This document shows positions 1 to 8,165 of a stretch of 37,382 bases of DNA, one piece after another. The stretch is taken from NCBI GenBank assembly GCA_009993005.1, contig JAACUH010000082.1:1-37382 (forward strand), read 5' to 3'. Under the pieces are notes generated by a model. It did no database searches, had not been told where the DNA came from, and saw only the letters and a program-made list of their open reading frames with translations. This DNA is from Rhodobacterales bacterium. GTDB taxonomy: Bacteria; Pseudomonadota; Alphaproteobacteria; Rhodobacterales; Rhodobacteraceae. Position 1 is the stretch's first letter, and every line of letters starts with the position of its first letter. The translations under genes and the position numbers were made by a program.

Positions 1-36
1 CGCTGGCCCGTGCGCTGGCCCGTGCGCTGGCGCGTC
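1..36. repeat. 12-bp coding tandem repeat in cold-shock gene tail
   Basis: Two exact copies of CGCTGGCCCGTG (1-12 and 13-24) are followed by a degenerate third (CGCTGGCGCGTC, 25-36). Twelve bases keep the frame, so the cold-shock protein gains Ala-His-Gly-Pro units at its C-terminus. The array may continue beyond the window. Confidence 0.85.
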
Positions 37-561
37 TCGCACCGCCATGTCCCAGGGCAGCACATCGGTGGCCATCCGGCCGCGCTTGCCCTCGATCACG
101 CGCAGGCACACGGCCTCGCCCGGTTGCAGATCGGCAAGGCCGGATTTGCGCAGCACCTCGATATGCACGAACACATCCTCCTGCAGGCCAAACACATTGG
201 CAAAACCAAAGCCCTTGCCCTTGTCAAACCACTTTACCCGCGCCGGTTCAAGCGGACGCGCGGCAAGAACGGCGGGATCGACGTCGGCCAGATCGCTCAG
301 CCCCGCGCCCATGGCGACCTCGGGCGCGCGAATCGAAAGCACCGCGATGGCCTGCATGCCGCGTTCGGTCTGCTGCACGGTCACTTCGATCGCAGAGCCG
401 TCAGCAACGGAGCCCTGGCCGAAATTGCGCAGCACATTCGCGTGGAGCAAGATATCCGGCCCGCCTTCGTCGGACACGATGAACCCGAAACCCTTTGCAG
501 GATCAAACCATTTCACGTGCCCGCTCAGGGTGCGCCCCTGATCGTGTTCTTCATTGTTCAT
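1..561 (-). CDS. Two-domain cold-shock protein (3' end beyond window)
   Basis: Nucleic-acid-binding protein with two cold-shock domains, probably an RNA chaperone. The frame is open from the ATG at 559-561 to the window edge (187 codons), so the C-terminus is missing. Domain 1 covers about residues 13-77, with RNP1 KGFGFI near 23-28 and RNP2 DILLHA near 36-41. Domain 2 covers about 107-170, with KGFGFA near 116-121 and DVFVHI near 129-134. An acidic/alanine linker joins them. The visible tail is Ala-His-Gly-Pro rich because of a 12-bp DNA repeat. It lies 118 bp downstream of pdxH on the same strand. The double-domain form is common in Rhodobacterales. The family is certain; whether it is cold-induced cannot be read from the sequence. 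Confidence 0.9.
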   Translation of the reverse strand, partial: MNNEEHDQGRTLSGHVKWFDPAKGFGFIVSDEGGPDILLHANVLRNFGQGSVADGSAIEVTVQQTERGMQAIAVLSIRAPEVAMGAGLSDLADVDPAVLAARPLEPARVKWFDKGKGFGFANVFGLQEDVFVHIEVLRKSGLADLQPGEAVCLRVIEGKRGRMATDVLPWDMAVRDAPAHGPAHGPA

Positions 562-663
562 TGCTTTGTCCCAGGATCGAAGCCCCCCATCGGACCGCGA
601 CCATGTCAAGTGTCAGCAGAACGCGTCTGGACCATAAAAACAAGCGACCTTCAACCCTCGGGC

Positions 664-678
664 TTCACGAAGCGTGAA
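664..678. other. Perfect 6-bp inverted repeat after pdxH
   Basis: TTCACG, AAG, CGTGAA form a 15-bp palindrome that starts one base after the pdxH stop codon. No T-tract follows on the minus strand, so it is not a classical intrinsic terminator. It could be an mRNA 3'-end hairpin or a protein-binding site ahead of the cold-shock gene. Confidence 0.45.
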
Positions 679-679
679 A

Positions 680-1285
680 TTATGGGTTCAATCTCGTGAT
701 GGTCCAGGGTGCGTCTACACTCTTGCGCGACCACCGAAAGCGGTCGTGCAACCGGAACGCGCCATCTGCCCAGAATTCGATCTCGAGCGGCGTGATCCGG
801 TAGCCCCCCCAATGGGGCGGGCGGTCAGGGTTGACGCCATGCAGCGCCGTCATGCGGGCCACTTCGGCCATCAGGTCCGCGCGCGAGGCGAGCGGCCGCG
901 ACTGGCGCGACGCCCAGGCGCCGAGCCGGCTCTTGAGAGACCGGGACCGGTAATAGGCATCGGCCAGCGGCCCATCCTCGCGCGCCACCAGCCCACGGAC
1001 GCGGATCTGACGCGCCAGGGACTTCCAGTGCAGCACAAAGGCGGCCTTGCCGGCGCCATCGATCTCGGCCGCCTTGCGGCTTTCGTAGTTTGTGTAAAAG
1101 ACAAAGGCTGCCGCCTCGATCTCCTTCAACAGCACCATGCGCACATTGGGCAGCCCGTCGTCATCGACCGTGGCGAGCGCAATTGCATTGGGATCGGAGG
1201 GTTCCTTTTGCGCAGCCTCGACCATCCAGGCCCGTGCCAGCGCAAACGGGTCATCACCCGCAAAGAGTCCGCTCCGGATCGTCAC
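680..1285 (-). CDS. pdxH: Pyridoxamine 5'-phosphate oxidase
   Basis: FMN-dependent cytoplasmic enzyme that oxidises pyridoxamine/pyridoxine 5'-phosphate to pyridoxal 5'-phosphate, the last step of vitamin B6 synthesis and salvage. The 201-residue length is usual for alphaproteobacteria. Visible family segments are NVRMVLLK (about 47-54), FYTNYESRK (about 63-71), [14 protein letters not shown] (about 85-98), the [14 protein letters not shown] block (about 159-172) and the C-terminal RLNP. The start is GTG at 1283-1285, preceded by GGAAGGA about 8 nt upstream on the minus strand. It is divergent from fabI across about 150 bp. Confidence 0.97.
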   Translation of the reverse strand: MTIRSGLFAGDDPFALARAWMVEAAQKEPSDPNAIALATVDDDGLPNVRMVLLKEIEAAAFVFYTNYESRKAAEIDGAGKAAFVLHWKSLARQIRVRGLVAREDGPLADAYYRSRSLKSRLGAWASRQSRPLASRADLMAEVARMTALHGVNPDRPPHWGGYRITPLEIEFWADGAFRLHDRFRWSRKSVDAPWTITRLNP

Positions 1286-1371
1286 GACACTTATCCTTCC
1301 ATTTAGCCCCTACGCACCGGGACCGGCAGACACAACTGTGACCTCGCGTCGCGGGGCCTGCGTGGCCGCAC

Positions 1372-1400
1372 TTGAAGCGCTGTGGGCAATCGCCTACACC
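1372..1400 (+). promoter_or_regulatory. Possible sigma-70-like promoter for fabI
   Basis: TTGAAG (1372-1377), a 17-bp spacer and TACACC (1395-1400) lie about 40 bp before the fabI start, in the divergent pdxH-fabI gap. Only four and three of six consensus positions match, so this is a weak candidate. Confidence 0.3.
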
Positions 1401-1437
1401 GAAACGATAGCGCGCTGGAAAGGCAAGAGGAACAGTG

Positions 1438-2259
1438 ATGACGTCAAATCTCATGGCCGGAAAGCGTGGCCTCATCATGGGTCTGGCAAATGACAAGTCG
1501 ATCGCCTGGGGCATCGCGCAGGCGCTTGCGGGGGCCGGGGCCGAACTGGCCTTTTCCTACCAGGGCGACGCCCTTCTCAAACGCGTGACGCCGCTCGCGG
1601 CCGAGGTCGGGTCGGATATCGTTCTGCCCTGCGACGTGACCGACATGGACTCTGTCGATGCGCTCTTTGCCGATCTGGCGGCGCGCTGGGGGCAGATCGA
1701 CTTTGTCGTCCACGCCATCGGCTTTTCCGACAAGAACGAATTGCGCGGCCGTTATGTCGATACATCGCGCGACAACTTCCTGATGTCGATGGATATTTCC
1801 GTCTATTCCTTTACCGCCGTGGTCAAGCGGGCGGCGGCGATGATGCCGGCGGGGGGGTCATGCCTGACGCTCACCTATTATGGCGCCGAAAAGGTGATGC
1901 CGCATTACAACGTCATGGGGGTGGCCAAGGCCGCGCTCGAGGCGTCGGTGAAATACATGGCCGAGGATCTGGGCCGTGACGGGATCCGCGTCAACGCGAT
2001 CAGCGCCGGCCCGATCAAGACGCTCGCGGCCTCGGGCATCGGAGATTTCCGCTATATCCTGCGGTGGAACGAGCTCAACTCGCCCCTGCGCCGCAACGTG
2101 TCGATTGCCGATGTGGGCAAGGCCGCGCTGTTCCTGCTCTCCGACCTCGGGTCGGGCACCACGGGGGAAAACCTGCATGTGGATGCCGGCTATCACGTCG
2201 TGGGGATGAAGGCGGTGGACGCGCCCGATATCGACGTCGTGACAGGCCGCAAGGAATGA
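1438..2259 (+). CDS. fabI: Enoyl-[acyl-carrier-protein] reductase (NADH)
   Basis: Catalyses the final reduction of each fatty-acid elongation cycle (trans-2-enoyl-ACP to acyl-ACP). It is a 273-residue short-chain dehydrogenase-fold protein. The atypical FabI nucleotide motif GLANDKSIAWGIA is at about 15-27. The Y-x6-K pair is visible as Y157 and K164 in HYNVMGVAK. The SAGPIKTLAASGI segment (about 189-201) is the substrate-loop region. ATG 1438 is chosen because AGAGG lies 7 nt upstream; a GTG one codon earlier is possible. The stop overlaps the next start in ATGA, suggesting translational coupling to the exporter gene. Several FabI paralogues are common in this group, so it need not be the only one. 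Confidence 0.96.
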   Translation: MTSNLMAGKRGLIMGLANDKSIAWGIAQALAGAGAELAFSYQGDALLKRVTPLAAEVGSDIVLPCDVTDMDSVDALFADLAARWGQIDFVVHAIGFSDKNELRGRYVDTSRDNFLMSMDISVYSFTAVVKRAAAMMPAGGSCLTLTYYGAEKVMPHYNVMGVAKAALEASVKYMAEDLGRDGIRVNAISAGPIKTLAASGIGDFRYILRWNELNSPLRRNVSIADVGKAALFLLSDLGSGTTGENLHVDAGYHVVGMKAVDAPDIDVVTGRKE

Positions 2260-2876
2260 CGCTCGCGGCGTTTCTGGCGGTATCACTGCTGCATCTGATG
2301 GCGGCGATCAGCCCCGGCCCCGCCGTTTTGATGGCGGCGCGCACCGGGGTTGCGGACGGCATGCGGGCCGGCGTCTTTCTTGCGATGGGGATCGGTCTTG
2401 GGGCCGTGGTCTGGGCGGCGGCGGCGCTGTTCGGGCTCAATCTGGTGTTTCAGGCGGCGCCGGCGCTGCTCTGGGCGCTGAAAATCCTGGGCGGAGCCTT
2501 TCTGATCCATCTTGGGGTCAAGATGTGGCGCCACGCCGATGCGCCGATCGACATGACGCAAGGCGCCGCGCAGGCCGGCGGCCTCACGGCCCGCTCGGCG
2601 CTGCGGCTGGGCCTTGTGACACAACTCGCCAACCCCAAGCCCGCGATCCTGTTCTCGGCCATCTTCGTCGGCACCGTGCCGCAGGGAACCGCGCCCTGGG
2701 TCTATGCCGCGCTGCTGTGCGTTGTGTTTGCCAACGAGGCGCTGTGGAACAGTTTCGTGGCGCGGGTTTTCTCCTTTCCGGCGACCAAACGTCGGTATAT
2801 CAGCCTGAAATCCATGATCGACCGCAGCTTTGGCGGGCTACTCGCCCTGCTGGGGGTCAAGATCGCAGCCACCTGA
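2256..2876 (+). CDS. LysE/RhtB-family amino-acid exporter
   Basis: Inner-membrane transporter of the LysE superfamily, which exports amino acids or related metabolites. It has 206 residues with about six hydrophobic segments. The N-terminal signature [17 protein letters not shown] (about 23-39) and the [14 protein letters not shown] segment in the second half are typical. The start is the ATG overlapping the fabI stop by 4 nt. The gene is followed after 10 bp by gpt. The substrate cannot be told from sequence, since the family covers Lys/Arg, homoserine/threonine and other solutes. Confidence 0.88.
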   Translation: MTLAAFLAVSLLHLMAAISPGPAVLMAARTGVADGMRAGVFLAMGIGLGAVVWAAAALFGLNLVFQAAPALLWALKILGGAFLIHLGVKMWRHADAPIDMTQGAAQAGGLTARSALRLGLVTQLANPKPAILFSAIFVGTVPQGTAPWVYAALLCVVFANEALWNSFVARVFSFPATKRRYISLKSMIDRSFGGLLALLGVKIAAT

Positions 2877-2886
2877 GGGATCCTCC

Positions 2887-3390
2887 ATGACCGACCGCCT
2901 GCCGCATGAAAAGGGCTTTCACATCAGCTGGGACCAGATCCACCGCGACAGCCGCGCGCTCGCCTGGCGGCTCGACGGGCGCGGGCCCGACAACGGGTCC
3001 TGGCGCGCGGTGGTCGCGATCACCCGCGGCGGCATGGCCCCCGCGATGATCGTCGCGCGCGAGCTCGACATCCGCACCGTCGATACCATCAGCGTGAAAA
3101 GCTACGACAACCAGACCCAGGCCGAGGCGAAAGTGCTCAAGTCCCCCGACACCGACCTGATGGGCGACGGGCACGGTATCCTGATCGTCGACGACTTGGT
3201 GGACAGCGGCAAGACGCTGGAACTCGTCCGCGCGATGTATCCCCGCGCGCATTTCGCCACCGTCTATGCCAAGCCCAAAGGCCGCGAGCAGGTCGATACC
3301 TTCATCACCGAGGTGAGCCAGGACACCTGGATCTTCTTTCCCTGGGACATGGCGCTCCAATATGTGCAGCCGTATCGCGGCGCGGAGTGA
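2887..3390 (+). CDS. gpt: Xanthine (xanthine-guanine) phosphoribosyltransferase
   Basis: Purine salvage enzyme that transfers phosphoribose from PRPP to xanthine or guanine, giving XMP or GMP. It has 167 residues, close to the E. coli Gpt length of about 152 plus a short N-terminal extension. The PRPP-binding motif [13 protein letters not shown] is at about 98-110, with an ITRGG loop near 45-49 and a C-terminal WIFFPWDMA segment typical of this clade. ATG 2887 is favoured by GAGGGA 6-11 nt upstream, although the frame is open further upstream into lysE. It is probably the last gene of a fabI-lysE-gpt transcript, because a long hairpin begins 31 nt after its stop. Confidence 0.93.
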   Translation: MTDRLPHEKGFHISWDQIHRDSRALAWRLDGRGPDNGSWRAVVAITRGGMAPAMIVARELDIRTVDTISVKSYDNQTQAEAKVLKSPDTDLMGDGHGILIVDDLVDSGKTLELVRAMYPRAHFATVYAKPKGREQVDTFITEVSQDTWIFFPWDMALQYVQPYRGAE

Positions 3391-3421
3391 CCGGGGCCTG
3401 TCCGGATGGCTGGGTCAGAAT

Positions 3422-3483
3422 GAGTATTTGGGGCACAGAGAAGCCGGGGCACGGCGCCTGGCTTCTCTGTGCCACAAATACTC
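3422..3483. repeat. Long inverted repeat (24-nt arms), terminator-like
   Basis: Arms 3422-3445 and 3460-3483 are reverse complements apart from one position and enclose a 14-nt loop. They form a very stable stem between gpt and the aminotransferase gene. No clear T-run follows, so termination is an inference. The right arm runs into a motif also present after lexA and purL, so it may be a short repetitive element. Confidence 0.75.
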
Positions 3484-3494
3484 CCGCCGGAGGC
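3473..3494 (+). repeat. Intergenic motif, copy A
   Basis: CACAAATACTCCCGCC followed by GGAGGC. Similar sequences occur at 14997-15018 (after lexA) and 35580-35602 (after purL) in the same orientation. This copy overlaps the right arm of the 24-nt inverted repeat. Confidence 0.65.
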
Positions 3495-3546
3495 AACCCT
3501 CTTCAAAAAGGGTGCGCCGCAGGCGCTCAATATGGAACCCGCCGAC

Positions 3547-4731
3547 ATGACCCTGCCCCGCACCGCGACGACCTTTGCCCCGCCGGTGATGGAGGCGCGG
3601 CGCTGGCTTGATGGCGTTACCTTTGCGCCGGACTGTCCGCTGATCAATGTAAGCCAGGCCGCGCCCGTCGATCCGCCGCCGCCGCAGATGCGCGAGGCGA
3701 TGGCGCGGATCGTGCTGACGGATCCAGGCGCGCATCTCTACGGACCGGTGCTGGGCCTGCCGGAGTTGCGCGCCGAAGTGGCCGCGCGCTGGACGGCGGA
3801 ATATGGCGGCTCGGTTGCGCCGGCGCAGGTCGCGATTACCTCAGGCTGCAACCAGGCCTATGCGGCGGCGCTGATGACGCTGTGCGGCGAGGGCGATGAG
3901 GTCATTCTGCCGGTGCCATATTACTTCAACCACCGGATGTGGAACGACATGGCGGGCATCCGCACGGTGGCCTTGCCCACCGGACCGGGGTTGGTGCCGG
4001 AGGTTGCGGATGCCGCCTCCATGATCACATCAAGAACGCGCGCCATCATTCTGGTATCGCCAAACAATCCCGGCGGGGTCGAGTATCCGGCCGCAACTCT
4101 GCGGGCCTTTCTGGAGCTCTGCCGCGCGCGCGGGATCGCGCTGGTGCTGGACGAGACCTACCGCGATTTCGACAGCCGCGAGGGGGCGGCGCATGACCTT
4201 TTCACCGACCCTGACTGGGCCGATACGCTGATCCAGCTCTATTCCTTTTCCAAGGCCTACCGCCTGACCGGGCACAGGGTCGGCGCGATGGTGGCGTCTG
4301 CCGCGCGGCTGGCGGAGGTCGAGAAGTTTCTCGATACCGTCACGATCTGCCCCAATCAGCTGGGCCAGCGTGCGGCGCTCTGGGGGATGCGCAACCTTGG
4401 TCAGTGGCTGGCCGGTGAACGAGCGGAGATCCTTGACCGGCGCGCGGCGATCGGCGCGCATTTTCCGCGACTGGCGGCGCAGGGCTGGCAGTTGCTGGGC
4501 TGTGGGGCCTATTTCGCCTATGTCGCGCATCCTTTCGTGATGTCCTCGGACCTGTTGGCCCGGCAGGTGGTGCGCGATGCGGGAGTGTTGCTGCTGCCGG
4601 GGACGATGTTCATGCCGCCCGATGTGCCGGGGGGCGAGCGGCAATTGCGTATCGCATTCGCCAATATCGACCGGGCCGGGGTCGGCGCCCTGTTCGACCG
4701 GCTGGAGCGGCTGGGATATCCCGCGCGCTGA
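3547..4731 (+). CDS. PLP-dependent aminotransferase, class I/II
   Basis: Fold-type I aminotransferase; the amino donor and acceptor cannot be identified. With the ATG at 3547 it has 394 residues. Visible features are SPNNPGG (171-177) with the cofactor-contacting Asn, LDETYRDF (201-208) with the Asp and Tyr that hold the pyridine ring, YSFSKAYRLTGHR (232-244) with Schiff-base Lys236 and substrate-carboxylate Arg244, and AHLYGPVLG near 62-70. An in-frame ATG at 3532 (15 bases earlier) is an equal candidate; neither has a strong ribosome binding site. The gene stands alone after a hairpin, so neighbours give little functional help. Confidence 0.9.
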   Translation: MTLPRTATTFAPPVMEARRWLDGVTFAPDCPLINVSQAAPVDPPPPQMREAMARIVLTDPGAHLYGPVLGLPELRAEVAARWTAEYGGSVAPAQVAITSGCNQAYAAALMTLCGEGDEVILPVPYYFNHRMWNDMAGIRTVALPTGPGLVPEVADAASMITSRTRAIILVSPNNPGGVEYPAATLRAFLELCRARGIALVLDETYRDFDSREGAAHDLFTDPDWADTLIQLYSFSKAYRLTGHRVGAMVASAARLAEVEKFLDTVTICPNQLGQRAALWGMRNLGQWLAGERAEILDRRAAIGAHFPRLAAQGWQLLGCGAYFAYVAHPFVMSSDLLARQVVRDAGVLLLPGTMFMPPDVPGGERQLRIAFANIDRAGVGALFDRLERLGYPAR

Positions 4732-4803
4732 GCCTTGCACGCCTGCGTCGCACCGCCTATTCAGTTGCGACATCCACGGACACCTCAGCAGACGGGCGGA
4801 ACA

Positions 4804-6645
4804 ATGGCGGCACGAAAAGGCAGCAGGATCTTTGTCTGGATCATCCTCGGCTTTCTCTTCGTGGGCCTTGTGGGCTTTGGCGCGACGGGCATTTCCGGCA
4901 ATATCCGCACCATCGGCACGGTCGGCAGCAAAGCCGTGTCGGTGCAGCACTATTCCAACGCGCTCACCGAGCAGATCCGCGCCTTCGAGGCGCAGATCGG
5001 CCAGCCGCTGAGCTTTCCTCTGGCGCAATCGCTGGGTCTTGACCGGTCGGTGCGCGCGCAGGTGATCCAGACGCGGGCGCTCGACAACGAAGTCGCGGCG
5101 CTGGGGATTTCGGTGGGCGACGCGAGGGTGCGCGACCAGATCGTGCAGATCGGCGCGTTCCGGGGGCTCGACGGGGCCTTCAGCCGCGACGCCTATCGCG
5201 AGACGTTGCGCCGCAACGGGCTGAGCGAGGGCGAGTTCGAGACCGGATTGCGCGAGGATACCGCGCGCAGCCTGTTGCAGGCGGCGGTGCTGGGCGGCGT
5301 TCCGGCGCCGGACGCCTATGTCGATGCGCTGATTGGCTATATCGGAGAGCGGCGCAGCCTTGTCTGGGCCGCGCTCGGCTCCGACGCCCTCGCAGAGCCG
5401 CTTCCGGCGCCCAGTGACGAGGATCTGCTGGCCCATTACCTGGCCAACCCCGAAGCCTTTACCGCGCCGGAGACCCGCGCGATCACCTATGCCTGGCTGC
5501 GTCCCGAGATGATCCAGGATCAGTTGCCGGTCGATGAAGAGGCGGTCGCGGCGCTCTATCAGGAGCGGATCAGCGACTATGTGCAGCCGGAACGGCGGCT
5601 GGTGGAGCGGCTGGTCTATCTCGACGATGCCGCCGCCACGGCGGCGCGGGCGCGGCTCGATGCCGGCGAGATCGACTTTGACGGGCTGGTGGCAGAGCGC
5701 GGGCTCGACCTCTCGGCGGTCGATCTGGGCGATGTGGCGCTGGCGGATCTGGGTGCGGCGGGCGAGGCTGTCTTTGCCGCGGTGCCGGGTAATGTGCTGG
5801 GGCCCTTGCCATCGGCGCTGGGGCCGGCGCTGTTCCGGATGAATGCGATCCTGGGGGCCGAAGAGATCACCTTTGAGGAGGCGGCGCCCGACCTGCGCGG
5901 CGAACTCGCGGCGGCGCGGGCGCGGCGCGTGATCGAAGACCAGTCCGAGACGATGATCGACCTGATCGCGGGTGGCGCCTCGCTCGAGGATCTGGCCGCG
6001 AATACCGATTTGGAGCTGGGGCGCATCGACTGGCAGGTCGGGCAATCCGACGGGATCGCTGCCTATGAGACCTTCCGCGAGGCTGCGGCGGCGGTGCAGG
6101 CCGGCGCCACGCTGCAACTCACCCCGCTGTCGGACGGGGGGGTGTTTGCGCTCAGGCTGGATGCGCTGGTGCCGCCGACGCTGCGCCCGATCGAAGAGGT
6201 CGGCGATGACCTGCGCGCCGGCTGGACCCGCAGCGCGACGCAGGCCGCGATCATGGCGCAGGCCGAGGCCCTGCGCGCGCAGATCGCGGAGGGGGCGGAA
6301 CCGGCCACGCTGGGGTTGACCGCGCTGAGCGAAGTGAACCTGACCCGGCGCGATTTCGTCAACGGCACGCCGCCGAGCTTCATGACCGAGGTCTTCACGA
6401 TGGCCGAAGGCGAGACGCGGGTGATCGCGGGCGATGGCAGCGCGCTGATCGTGCGGCTTGACGCCATCGCGCCGCCCGACCCCACCGACCCTGCCATTGT
6501 CGCACAGCGCGCCATGCTGGCGGAACAGGTGGCGTCGGGGATCGGGCAGGATGTCTATGGCATCTTTGCGCGTGACATTCTCGACCGCACCGAGATCAAG
6601 ATCAACGAAGCCGCCGTGGCCGCCGTGCACGCCCAGTTCCAGTAA
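4804..6645 (+). CDS. PpiD-like membrane-anchored peptidyl-prolyl isomerase/chaperone
   Basis: Periplasmic folding factor tethered to the inner membrane. It has 613 residues, close to the E. coli PpiD length of 623. Residues 1-9 are basic and about 9-28 form one transmembrane helix (IFVWIILGFLFVGLVGFGA). A SurA-N-like helical region follows, with AQVIQTRALDNEVAALGISV near 80-110. The parvulin-like region around 270-380 is weakly conserved by eye, and isomerase activity is uncertain, as for many PpiD proteins. ATG 4804 has GGCGGA just upstream and is immediately followed by the basic N-terminus of the anchor. trpE starts 8 bp after the stop, so the two are probably co-transcribed. Confidence 0.85.
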   Translation: MAARKGSRIFVWIILGFLFVGLVGFGATGISGNIRTIGTVGSKAVSVQHYSNALTEQIRAFEAQIGQPLSFPLAQSLGLDRSVRAQVIQTRALDNEVAALGISVGDARVRDQIVQIGAFRGLDGAFSRDAYRETLRRNGLSEGEFETGLREDTARSLLQAAVLGGVPAPDAYVDALIGYIGERRSLVWAALGSDALAEPLPAPSDEDLLAHYLANPEAFTAPETRAITYAWLRPEMIQDQLPVDEEAVAALYQERISDYVQPERRLVERLVYLDDAAATAARARLDAGEIDFDGLVAERGLDLSAVDLGDVALADLGAAGEAVFAAVPGNVLGPLPSALGPALFRMNAILGAEEITFEEAAPDLRGELAAARARRVIEDQSETMIDLIAGGASLEDLAANTDLELGRIDWQVGQSDGIAAYETFREAAAAVQAGATLQLTPLSDGGVFALRLDALVPPTLRPIEEVGDDLRAGWTRSATQAAIMAQAEALRAQIAEGAEPATLGLTALSEVNLTRRDFVNGTPPSFMTEVFTMAEGETRVIAGDGSALIVRLDAIAPPDPTDPAIVAQRAMLAEQVASGIGQDVYGIFARDILDRTEIKINEAAVAAVHAQFQ

Positions 6646-6653
6646 GGTCAGCC

Positions 6654-8162
6654 ATGGCGCTTGCCCCCGATTACGACAGCTTCCGGCAGGGATATGAGGC
6701 CGGAGAAAATCAGGTCGTCTATACGCGGCTCGCCGCCGACCTCGACACGCCGGTGTCGCTGATGCTCAAGCTCGCGGGCGCGGGGCGCAATGCCTTCATG
6801 CTCGAAAGCGTGACCGGCGGCGAGGTGCGCGGGCGCTATTCGATGATCGGGATGAACCCTGATCTGATCTGGGAATGTCGCGGCACCACCGCGCGGATCA
6901 ACCGTGCCGCGCGCTATGACGACGAGGCGTTCGAGGTGCAGGTGGCGGACCCTCTCACCTCGCTGCGCGCGCTGCTGGCGGAATCGCGCATCACCCTGCC
7001 CGACGGTCTGCCTGCGGCGGCGGCGGGGCTTTATGGCTACCTCGGCTATGACATGATCCGGCTGGTCGAACACCTGCCCGATGTGAACCCCGACCCGCTG
7101 GGCCTGCCCGATGCCATGTTCCTGCGCCCCTCGGTGATGGCGGTGCTCGACGGGGTCAAGGGCGATGTGATCCTGGTGGCGCCCGCCTGGGTCGGGTCCG
7201 GCCTGTCGGCCAAGGCCGCCTATGCGCAGGCGGCAGAGCGGGTGATGGACGCGCAGCGCGCGCTCGACCGCGCGGTGCCGCAAGAGGCCCGCGCTTTGGG
7301 CGAGACGCGTGCGCCGGGCGCGCCTGTGTCGAACTTTTCCCATGACGGCTATCTCGCCGCCGTGCGCAAGGCGCAGGAGTATATCCGCGCCGGTGACATC
7401 TTTCAGGTGGTGCCTGCGCAGCGCTGGACGCAGGATTTTCACGAGCCGCCCTTTGCGCTTTACCGATCGCTGCGGCGCACGAACCCCTCGCCCTTCATGT
7501 TCTACTTCAACTTTGGCGGTTTTCAGGTGATCGGCGCCAGCCCCGAGATCCTGGTGCGGGTCTTTGGCCGCGAGATCACCATCCGCCCGATCGCCGGCAC
7601 CCGGCCGCGTGGTGCCACGCCCGAGGCGGACAAGGCCTATGAGGCAGAGCTGCTTGCGGATCGCAAGGAGCTGGCCGAGCATCTGATGCTGCTCGACCTC
7701 GGCCGCAACGATGTGGGCCGGGTGGCGCGGATCGGCACGGTGCGCCCGACCGAACAGTTCATCATCGAACGCTACAGCCATGTGATGCATATCGTCTCGA
7801 ACGTGGTGGGTGAACTGGCCGAGGGCGAGGATGCGCTGTCGGCGTTCTTTGCCGGGATGCCCGCCGGCACGGTCAGCGGCGCACCCAAAGTGCGCGCGAT
7901 GCAGATCATCGACGAGCTGGAACCCGAAAAGCGCGGCGTCTATGGCGGCGGCGTGGGCTATTTCAGCGCGGGCGGCGACATGGACATGTGCATCGCGCTG
8001 CGCACGGCCGTGCTCAAGGATGAAAAGCTCTATATCCAGGCGGGCGGCGGGGTCGTGTTCGACAGCGACCCCGAGGCGGAATATCAGGAAACCGTCCACA
8101 AATCGAACGCGATCCGCCGCGCGGCCGAGGATGCGACCAAGTTCCGCCGGGACGGCAACTAG
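6654..8162 (+). CDS. trpE: Anthranilate synthase component I
   Basis: Converts chorismate and ammonia (delivered by TrpG) to anthranilate, the first committed step of tryptophan synthesis. It has 502 residues, the family norm. Near the N-terminus, MLESVTGGEVRGRYSMIG contains the LES element of the tryptophan feedback site. C-terminal catalytic segments include IRPIAGTRPRG, LLDLGRNDVGRVA, GTVSGAPKVRAMQIIDELEP and IQAGGGVVFDSDPEAEYQET. The start lies 8 bp after ppiD. The gene is separated from trpGDC by a convergent, unrelated gene 3 bp after its stop, so the two subunits must be expressed from different transcripts. Confidence 0.97.
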   Translation: MALAPDYDSFRQGYEAGENQVVYTRLAADLDTPVSLMLKLAGAGRNAFMLESVTGGEVRGRYSMIGMNPDLIWECRGTTARINRAARYDDEAFEVQVADPLTSLRALLAESRITLPDGLPAAAAGLYGYLGYDMIRLVEHLPDVNPDPLGLPDAMFLRPSVMAVLDGVKGDVILVAPAWVGSGLSAKAAYAQAAERVMDAQRALDRAVPQEARALGETRAPGAPVSNFSHDGYLAAVRKAQEYIRAGDIFQVVPAQRWTQDFHEPPFALYRSLRRTNPSPFMFYFNFGGFQVIGASPEILVRVFGREITIRPIAGTRPRGATPEADKAYEAELLADRKELAEHLMLLDLGRNDVGRVARIGTVRPTEQFIIERYSHVMHIVSNVVGELAEGEDALSAFFAGMPAGTVSGAPKVRAMQIIDELEPEKRGVYGGGVGYFSAGGDMDMCIALRTAVLKDEKLYIQAGGGVVFDSDPEAEYQETVHKSNAIRRAAEDATKFRRDGN

Positions 8163-8165
8163 CCG

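Noticed and set aside
4030-6630. Open frame of 866 codons on the minus strand
   Set aside because: It is antisense to the aminotransferase and ppiD genes and is rich in Arg, His, Gly and Pro, as expected from GC-rich third positions. It has no recognisable domain; the plus-strand genes have clear motifs.
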